Part shown: in pieces, positions 5,962-10,775 of the stretch
Numbering within the stretch: position 1 is the stretch's first letter
How the letters are laid out: each line of letters opens with the position of its first letter
Source: Candidatus Colimorpha enterica
GTDB lineage: Bacteria; Bacillota; Clostridia; Oscillospirales; CAG-272
Direction: 5' to 3'
Assembly: GCA_000433515.1 (NCBI GenBank)
Contig: FR891089.1
Span: forward strand, 25,633-36,407
Length of the DNA: 10,775 nucleotides
The notes under the pieces: model-generated
Seen by the model: the letters and a program-made list of their open reading frames with translations, nothing else
Database searches by the model: none
Told to the model about the DNA's origin: nothing
Translations under genes and position numbers: made by a program

Positions 5962-7233
5962 GTGACAAGAACCGCAGGACACGGCAGTGCGCGTATATGC
6001 GATTATGTAAGCCGTGACAGGGCGGTCAAGACTTCGGTGGGAAGCGCCGTGCTTGAAGCCGGAGGAAAACTGAATGGCACGCTTCCCCCGTGGGGCATTC
6101 TCACCGGGGTAAGGCCTGCGAAGATTGCCGCGGAAATGAGGAAGAGAGGGCTTGACAGAGAGGGCATTGTTCCGGCTCTTATGTCAGAGTTCATGGTAAG
6201 AGAGGACAAGGCGCGCCTTCTTGCCGACGTCAACGCGACTGAGGAGAAGGCGGTATCCCTTGCCGCACGCGACACCTGTTCACTTTATATCTCGATACCG
6301 TTCTGCCCGACAAGGTGCGCATACTGCTCGTTTGTCTCATATGCGACTCCCGCGTATCTTGCAACGCTTCCGGATTACCTCGATGTGCTGTGTCAGGACA
6401 TAGAACGCGTCTGCCGGGAGATAAAAGAAAGCGGAGAGCGGCTTCTCACCGTCTATATCGGCGGAGGTACGCCCACCGTTCTTGACGGAAAGCAGCTTGA
6501 CAGGCTGCTCTCTGTCGTCAGAAAAAGCATCGGAGACACAAGGCTGCTTGAATTCACAGTTGAAGCGGGTCGTCCCGATACCGTCACGGCGGAGAAATTC
6601 GATGTGATGCTCTCTCACGGCGTTGACAGAACGAGCATAAATCCGCAGATCCTTGACGACGGAGTGCTTGAGCTGATAGGCAGGCGGCACACTGTCGCGG
6701 ATTTTTACCGTGCATACGAAACCGCAAGAAAATCCGGCATCGCGTGCATCAACACCGACCTTATCGCCGGACTTCCCGGTTCCGATGCCGCCATGTTTGC
6801 GGATACCGTTGACAGGATAATCGCGCTTGCACCGGAGAACGTCACGGTTCACACATACTGTGTCAAGCGCGCCGCGGAATTCACGGAAAAGGCGGCGGTT
6901 GAGGGCGACCGTCTCGGGATCTATTCCTATTCCGGCGGCGACACGTCGGAGTGCGTCGATTATTCGCAGAGGGCGCTGTATGCCGAGGGATACCTGCCGT
7001 ATTATCTCTACCGCCAGAAGAACGCTCAGGGAAACCTTGAAAACGTCGGCTTCTCAAAGCCGGGTCATGAGGGACTTTATAACATTTTCATCATGGAAGA
7101 GCTTCAGAATATCCGCGCGGTCGGTGCCGGCGCCGTGACAAAGCTCGTCGGCGGCGAAAAAGAGAAGATTAAAAGAATATTCGAGCCGAAATACACATAC
7201 GAATATCTGAAAGAACATGGGAAAAGGGAATGA
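5962..7233 (+). CDS. hemZ: HemZ-like radical SAM protein, apparently 5'-truncated
   Basis: Radical SAM protein of the HemN/HemW superfamily, closest in layout to clostridial and bacillar HemZ, annotated as an oxygen-independent coproporphyrinogen dehydrogenase. From the only in-frame start (GTG 5962) it has 423 residues. The 4Fe-4S cluster cysteines are Cys115, Cys119 and Cys122 in CPTRCAYC; GGGTPT is at 167-172 and EAGRPDT at 201-207. The PWGILTGVRP segment typical of HemZ is at 43-52, and LYRQKN and NLENVGFS come later. HemZ proteins are usually about 480-500 residues, so roughly 60-80 N-terminal residues are absent. The frame stays open upstream only to 5908, where it runs into a truncated repeat. 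The GTG has no proper ribosome binding site. The radical SAM core is intact, but expression is doubtful; it could be a pseudogene or an assembly deletion. Confidence 0.8.
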   Translation: MTRTAGHGSARICDYVSRDRAVKTSVGSAVLEAGGKLNGTLPPWGILTGVRPAKIAAEMRKRGLDREGIVPALMSEFMVREDKARLLADVNATEEKAVSLAARDTCSLYISIPFCPTRCAYCSFVSYATPAYLATLPDYLDVLCQDIERVCREIKESGERLLTVYIGGGTPTVLDGKQLDRLLSVVRKSIGDTRLLEFTVEAGRPDTVTAEKFDVMLSHGVDRTSINPQILDDGVLELIGRRHTVADFYRAYETARKSGIACINTDLIAGLPGSDAAMFADTVDRIIALAPENVTVHTYCVKRAAEFTEKAAVEGDRLGIYSYSGGDTSECVDYSQRALYAEGYLPYYLYRQKNAQGNLENVGFSKPGHEGLYNIFIMEELQNIRAVGAGAVTKLVGGEKEKIKRIFEPKYTYEYLKEHGKRE

Positions 7234-7300
7234 AAGCGGCGTTGTACCGGCAGTCTCTTCATGCTTGTTTAAATTCATAACTTCATTCAAATATTTTTCA

Positions 7301-7369
7301 TTTCAAAAGTTCTTGAAGTTCCAAGAAACTTCTTTCAAGAAGTTTCTTGGCGGGTCCGGGCAGAGCCCG
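7301..7369 (-). repeat. Intergenic hairpin repeat, copy C (inverted)
   Basis: Same element as copies A, B and D but in reverse orientation. Reading the + strand: third-arm sequence (TTTCAAAAGTTCTTGAAG), a hairpin with arms CCAAGAAACTTCTT (7321-7334) and AAGAAGTTTCTTGG (7337-7350), then CGGGT and the GC hairpin CGGGC-AGA-GCCCG (7357-7369). It ends 27 bases before the kinase start codon, so it would lie in that gene's 5' leader. The rest of the gap after hemZ (7234-7300) shows nothing I can assign. Confidence 0.88.
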
Positions 7370-7396
7370 CGTTCCTCCCATGAAAGGTGATGTTTT

Positions 7397-8317
7397 ATGA
7401 TAATACCGATGGAATATATTGATTACCGGCTTCCGGACGACAACGCAAAGACGCTGTTTGCCGCGACCTGCGAGATGGGCTTCAGGAGAAGCGTGAATTC
7501 GGCGGCGGACGCGGTGCTGAACCGGCCGGGGCTGAGATTCGTCGCGCTTGCAGGTCCAACCTGCTCCGGAAAGACAACGACTGCGGGAATACTTGCCGAT
7601 AAGCTGTCGGACGCGGGCAGAACCGTCCGTTCCGTATCGATCGACGACTTTTTTCTTGACCGTGAGGTCCTTGTTGCCGAGGCGGAGAAAAACGGGACTG
7701 CCGTTGACCTTGATTCGGCGAAGGCGATCGACATTGACGGACTTTCCCGCTTTGTTGACTGCATAGAGAACGGTCTGCCCGGAAAAATGCCGGTCTTCGA
7801 TTTCGGAACCGGAAGACGCTCCGGATACCGGGATTTTGCTCCGTCGGATAACGACATCTTCATTTTCGAGGGAATACAGGCTGTGTACCCGGAGGTGGTG
7901 TCGCTTTTCCCCGGACAGCATCTGCTCAGGATATTCATCAGCGTCACCGACGGGATAGATTCTCCCTTCGGGAACTGGCTCCCGCGCGAGATACGCCTCC
8001 TGCGCCGCCTTGTCCGCGACAGCCGGTTCAGAAACACCGACGCCGAGACAACGTTTGCCCACTGGGACGGCGTTGCGGCGAACGAGATCAGAAATATCGA
8101 GCCGTATCGCGACGGCTGTGACATAAAGCTCGATTCCGGCATGGCATACGAGCTTCCGGTGCTGAAAGACCCCGCGATCACGCTGCTGAGAACTGTGGAG
8201 CCTTCGTCACGACATTATATCCGGGCAAGAATGCTTGCCGAGAAGCTGGGCGGTTTTCCCGATATGAGCGAGAATTTTGTTCCGAAGGACTCGGTTTTGC
8301 GGGAGTTTATCGGGTAA
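7397..8317 (+). CDS. Nucleoside kinase of the uridine kinase / phosphoribulokinase family
   Basis: Predicted cytoplasmic P-loop kinase that phosphorylates a nucleoside, by analogy with uridine kinase, in pyrimidine salvage. The P-loop GPTCSGKT is at 53-60, the substrate-side SIDDFFLDRE at 81-90, a Walker B-like FIFEGIQAVYPE at 155-166, and a basic lid segment RRLVRDSRFRN at 203-213 followed by TTFAHW. At 306 residues it is longer than classical uridine kinase (about 210), with about 45 extra N-terminal residues and a C-terminal extension. It lacks the TGS-like N-terminal region found on many clostridial relatives of about 550 residues. AAAGGTGA lies 6 bases before the ATG at 7397. Proximity to pyrR may be meaningful, but a repeat and hemZ intervene. 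The precise substrate is uncertain. Confidence 0.85.
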   Translation: MIIPMEYIDYRLPDDNAKTLFAATCEMGFRRSVNSAADAVLNRPGLRFVALAGPTCSGKTTTAGILADKLSDAGRTVRSVSIDDFFLDREVLVAEAEKNGTAVDLDSAKAIDIDGLSRFVDCIENGLPGKMPVFDFGTGRRSGYRDFAPSDNDIFIFEGIQAVYPEVVSLFPGQHLLRIFISVTDGIDSPFGNWLPREIRLLRRLVRDSRFRNTDAETTFAHWDGVAANEIRNIEPYRDGCDIKLDSGMAYELPVLKDPAITLLRTVEPSSRHYIRARMLAEKLGGFPDMSENFVPKDSVLREFIG

Positions 8318-8324
8318 GGGAACT

Positions 8325-8400
8325 CCGGGCTCTGCCCGGACCCGCCAAAACCCTTCTTGAAAGAAGGGTTTTGGAATCCCAAGAACTTCTGTAAAAAAGG
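8325..8400 (+). repeat. Intergenic hairpin repeat, copy D
   Basis: Begins 7 bases after the kinase stop. GC hairpin CCGGGC-TCT-GCCCGG (8325-8339), then CCCG and a perfect hairpin CCAAAACCCTTCTT (8345-8358) with AAGAAGGGTTTTGG (8361-8374). The third arm (8375-8400) is degenerate. Relative to copy A, arm positions 1, 5, 7 and 8 have changed, each with a compensating change on the other side. Confidence 0.88.
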
Positions 8401-8449
8401 ATCTGGAGATTTTGATACCGTGTTTTACAAACATAAGAGAAAGGCTTCC

Positions 8450-8481
8450 GGAGGATATCCGGAATGCGGTCAGGTAAGTGA
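8450..8481 (+). promoter_or_regulatory. Ribosome binding site and five-codon ORF overlapping the flippase start
   Basis: A strong GGAGGA site (8450-8455) stands 8 bases before an ATG at 8464, but that ATG opens a frame of only five codons (MRSGK) ending in TGA at 8479-8481. The TGA overlaps the GTG (8478-8480) that opens the flippase frame. The GTG itself has only AGG 4 bases upstream. Either the tiny ORF delivers ribosomes by termination-reinitiation, or one base is missing between 8464 and 8478 and the real start is the ATG. Confidence 0.45.
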
Positions 8482-10121
8482 AGGATAAAGAATCAAGAAG
8501 CAGGTCGAGATTTTTCGGAGGGGTCGTTGCGCTGACTCTCGGCAACCTGTTCGTAAAGGTCGTCGGTCTCGTTCTCAAGATACCGCTTCACGGCATTCTC
8601 GGCGATGCCGGGATGGTGTATTACAACAATGCCTACGACATATACGCGTGGCTGTTCACGATAGCAACCACCGGTCTGCCGACGGCGATATCGATGCTCA
8701 TTTCAGAGGACAGGGTTCACGGCAATTTCAGAGAGATAAAAAAGATTTTCCGCGTGACTCTCGGACTTTTCATCATCATCGGGATACTGGGAAGCGCGAT
8801 CATGTTCTTCGGTGCGCCGTTCTTTGAGAGAGCGTACAAAATCACCGACAGCCGCTTCTGTATGATGGCGGTCGCGCCGACGCTGTTCTTCATATGCGTG
8901 GCAAGCGCGCTGAGAGGCTATTTCCAGGGCTTTCAGCACATGGTCCCGACGGCGGTGTCGGAGGTTATCGAGGCAACGGGCAAGCTGGCTCTCGGACTTC
9001 TTTTCGCCGGGTACGCGGTGAAGCAGGGATATGCGCTCCATATAGTTGCCGCATATGCCGCTCTCGGGCTTACCGTCGGAGTTGCCTGCGGCATGATATA
9101 TCTCATTGCGACAAAGCTGCTTTTCCGGCCGGAGACGTTTGAAGCGGCAGTTTCCGACTCTCCCGAAGACGTCGGAAGGGTGCGCGGAACAAAAAAGATC
9201 GCATTCACCCTTATGGCGATAGCGATACCGATAACGCTCAGCAGCTCGGTGCAGAGCTTTTCTGCGGTCATCGACGGCATGGTCCTCTCCAACCGGCTTC
9301 AGAGCGCCGGCTTCAGCGAGCAGGCAACCGCAGAGATGATCGGCAACTACAAAACGCTTGCATCTCCGCTCTGCAACCTTCCCCCGGCATTCATTGCCCC
9401 GGTCACGGCATCGATTATACCGCTCATGGCGGCGTCTATCGCGTCCGGGAATAAAAAGAAAACACGGCAGATAATGAACGGCGCGCTCATGCTGACTGCG
9501 ATAATTGAGCTGCCGTGCGCCCTCGGAATGTCGGCGCTGTCGGAGCCGATTCTGAAGCTGCTTTTCGGCAATACGGCATCGTCGGAGACCGCAGCCCCGC
9601 TGCTTTCGCTGCTTTCGCTGGCGGTGTTCTTCGTCAGCCTGATATCCATGACGAGCGCGTTCCTTCAGGCTCACAAGTTCGAGCGGAAGCCGATAATCTC
9701 CATGCTGATCGGAGCGGCGGTAAAGCTGATTTCGATATACATTTTCGCCGCGATCCCGGAGATAAACATATATGCCTCGCCGATCTCGTCGTTCCTCGGC
9801 AGCTTCGCGATATCCGCGGCTAACCTGTACTTCATGAAAAAGCACATCGGATTTGTCCCGGATTTCGGAAAGATGCTGATACGCCCGTTTGTCTCCGCGC
9901 TGATATGCGCGCTGACCGCACTGCTCTCGTTCGGGTTCCTCCGCGGGATCGTCGGCAGGAATATCGCGCTGTTTGCCGCGATAGCAGTGGCTGTCGTCGT
10001 GTATTTCTTCGTGATCTTCCTCTTCCGCGCATTGACAAGAGAGGACGTCATGCTCCTCCCGAAGGGCGCAAAGCTCTGCTCGGTGCTTGAGAGAATGCAT
10101 TTACTGAAAAAAGAAGAGTGA
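8478..10121 (+). CDS. MurJ/SpoVB-type lipid-linked oligosaccharide flippase (MOP superfamily)
   Basis: Polytopic membrane protein of 547 residues with about 12-14 hydrophobic segments spread along its whole length, as in the MVF/polysaccharide-transporter branch of the MOP superfamily. By homology to YtgP/MurJ and SpoVB it would move lipid-linked cell-wall precursors such as lipid II across the membrane. Typical features are the basic N-terminus before the first helix (SRSRSRFFGGVVALTLGN), the glycine-rich early region with VYYNNAYDIYAWLF, and the cytoplasmic loop followed by FTLMAIAIPITLSSSVQS. A TAA immediately precedes the GTG at 8478 in the same frame, and the next internal Met is at residue 46, inside the membrane region, so no other start fits unless there is a frameshift upstream. 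A gap of 160 bases containing copy D separates it from the kinase. YtgP-like housekeeping and SpoVB-like sporulation roles cannot be separated here. Confidence 0.88.
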   Translation: MKDKESRSRSRFFGGVVALTLGNLFVKVVGLVLKIPLHGILGDAGMVYYNNAYDIYAWLFTIATTGLPTAISMLISEDRVHGNFREIKKIFRVTLGLFIIIGILGSAIMFFGAPFFERAYKITDSRFCMMAVAPTLFFICVASALRGYFQGFQHMVPTAVSEVIEATGKLALGLLFAGYAVKQGYALHIVAAYAALGLTVGVACGMIYLIATKLLFRPETFEAAVSDSPEDVGRVRGTKKIAFTLMAIAIPITLSSSVQSFSAVIDGMVLSNRLQSAGFSEQATAEMIGNYKTLASPLCNLPPAFIAPVTASIIPLMAASIASGNKKKTRQIMNGALMLTAIIELPCALGMSALSEPILKLLFGNTASSETAAPLLSLLSLAVFFVSLISMTSAFLQAHKFERKPIISMLIGAAVKLISIYIFAAIPEINIYASPISSFLGSFAISAANLYFMKKHIGFVPDFGKMLIRPFVSALICALTALLSFGFLRGIVGRNIALFAAIAVAVVVYFFVIFLFRALTREDVMLLPKGAKLCSVLERMHLLKKEE

Positions 10122-10125
10122 TAAT

Positions 10126-10160
10126 ACAAAACGGGTCGCCGTGAAAGCGATCCGTTTTGT
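10126..10160. terminator. Two-way terminator between convergent genes
   Basis: Fourteen-pair stem ACAAAACGGGTCGC (10126-10139) with GCGATCCGTTTTGT (10147-10160), one G-U pair and a 7-base loop. The A-rich left and T-rich right flanks let it work on both strands. It is 4 bases after the flippase stop and 2 bases from the stop of the convergent gene. Confidence 0.85.
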
Positions 10161-10162
10161 GT

Positions 10163-10775
10163 TTATCTTATCTTCTCAAGAATTTTCATAAATGCCCCGC
10201 ACGCCGCATCAAACGCCGCATCCCGGCTTGAATAATGGTATTTTGTTCCGACAACGCTGGTGTCGCCCTCGCGCTCCAGTCCGGAAAGCCCGGAGAACAC
10301 CGTGAGGTGCGGCTCTATCGTGAACTCCCGTCCGCCGGCTGCGACATATTCCAAAACTATCTTTTCGACATTTCCGATGCCCTTTCCCGCCGGAACAACG
10401 CTTCCGTCGGCAAGGGCGTCCTTTATGTGGAGGCAGAGAATGCGGCTCTTCAGAAGCTCCCATGCCTTTTCCGTGTCCTGACCGCACTGTATGAAATTTG
10501 CCGGGTCGAATATCGCGTGCAGGCCGGGCAGGGCAGTGTACAGATCAAGGCACCTTTCCGCGCTGTCGCCGTATATCCCCTTTTCGTTCTCATGGCAGAG
10601 CAGTATCCCGCTCCCCTTTGCGATGTCAAGGAATTTTCCCAGCCGGTCAATGACCTCGTTCCGGTAGTCGCCGGGGTTCTTCCCGTGCGGGATGAAGAAC
10701 GAGAAGAGCCTTATCTTCTCCGAACCGAGGATCGAGGCGATCTCAAGCGTGCGGCGGAATTTTTCGGTGTGCTCT
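10163..10775 (-). CDS. Sugar phosphate isomerase/epimerase (TIM-barrel), N-terminus beyond the window
   Basis: The reverse-strand frame is open from the stop at 10163-10165 to the right edge, giving 203 C-terminal residues of a protein normally about 270-290 long. Conserved segments of the xylose isomerase-like TIM-barrel family (AP endonuclease 2 superfamily) are HENEKGIYGDS, then FDPANFIQCGQD, LHIKDALADG, VVPAGKGIG, and EPHLTVFSGLSGLE near the end. The Glu, Asp/His, His and Glu within these segments fit the metal-binding set of the family. Members interconvert ketoses, epimerise sugars or act on inositol derivatives; the substrate is not evident. The gene is convergent with the flippase gene and shares its terminator. 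Confidence 0.85.
   Translation of the reverse strand, partial: EHTEKFRRTLEIASILGSEKIRLFSFFIPHGKNPGDYRNEVIDRLGKFLDIAKGSGILLCHENEKGIYGDSAERCLDLYTALPGLHAIFDPANFIQCGQDTEKAWELLKSRILCLHIKDALADGSVVPAGKGIGNVEKIVLEYVAAGGREFTIEPHLTVFSGLSGLEREGDTSVVGTKYHYSSRDAAFDAACGAFMKILEKIR

Noticed and set aside
5849..5965. 38-codon frame from TTG 5849 overlapping the hemZ GTG
   Set aside because: It runs through repeat sequence, its product shows no similarity I can recognise to the HemZ N-terminus, and AAAGG before it belongs to the repeat. It cannot be excluded as a chance coupled ORF but is not supported as a gene.
7298..8181. Two long - strand frames overlapping the nucleoside kinase
   Set aside because: The kinase on the + strand has a P-loop, Walker B and lid motif; the antisense products are low-complexity Ser/Arg-rich sequences.
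2114..8400. CRISPR array interpretation of the recurring repeats
   Set aside because: Copies are 1-4 kb apart, separated by whole genes, occur in both orientations and have no regular spacers or cas genes.
8703..10100. Long open frame (465 codons) on the - strand inside the flippase gene
   Set aside because: It is exactly antisense to a well-supported membrane protein, its product is full of Arg, His and Glu with no recognisable domain, and it has no ribosome binding site. It is explained by codon bias of the sense gene.

Overview
The window looks like chromosomal DNA of an anaerobic Gram-positive bacterium of class Clostridia, most likely a moderately GC-rich gut lineage of the Oscillospirales type. 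The reasons are inferential: an attenuated pyrR gene with a consensus sigma-A promoter, a HemZ-type radical SAM protein, a SpoVB/YtgP-type flippase, a short zinc-ribbon membrane protein, GGAGG ribosome binding sites, and dispersed intergenic hairpin repeats. No phage, plasmid, IS transposase, CRISPR array, rRNA or tRNA was seen.

Layout. (1) 92-2686: a carbohydrate group on the + strand with a ribokinase-type PfkB sugar kinase, a zinc-dependent medium-chain dehydrogenase 25 bases downstream and, after an intergenic repeat, a small cupin protein, closed by an intrinsic terminator. (2) 2896-4908: a single gene with its own promoter and terminator. It encodes a 670-residue protein with a zinc ribbon, one membrane helix and five tandem extracytoplasmic repeats. 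(3) 5043-5751: an extended -10 promoter, a complete PyrR-type attenuator (PyrR-binding hairpin, antiterminator, terminator) and pyrR. (4) 5962-7233: a hemZ-like radical SAM gene that appears to have lost its 5' end at a truncated repeat copy. (5) 7397-10121: a uridine-kinase-like nucleoside kinase and a MurJ/SpoVB-family flippase. (6) A two-way terminator at 10126-10160 separates these from a convergent, right-truncated sugar phosphate isomerase/epimerase gene on the - strand.

The most distinctive non-coding signal is a family of intergenic repeats about 70-80 bp long: four full copies and one truncated copy, in both orientations. Each full copy has a GC hairpin, an ACCCGC-like linker, a 14-bp arm hairpin and an A/T-rich third palindrome. 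The arms differ between copies, but every change is matched by its partner base, so the fold is conserved rather than the sequence. One truncated copy abuts the shortened hemZ reading frame.

I found no new multi-gene defence or metabolic system. The points most worth following up are the repeat family, the hemZ truncation, the five-repeat surface protein and the start region of the flippase gene.
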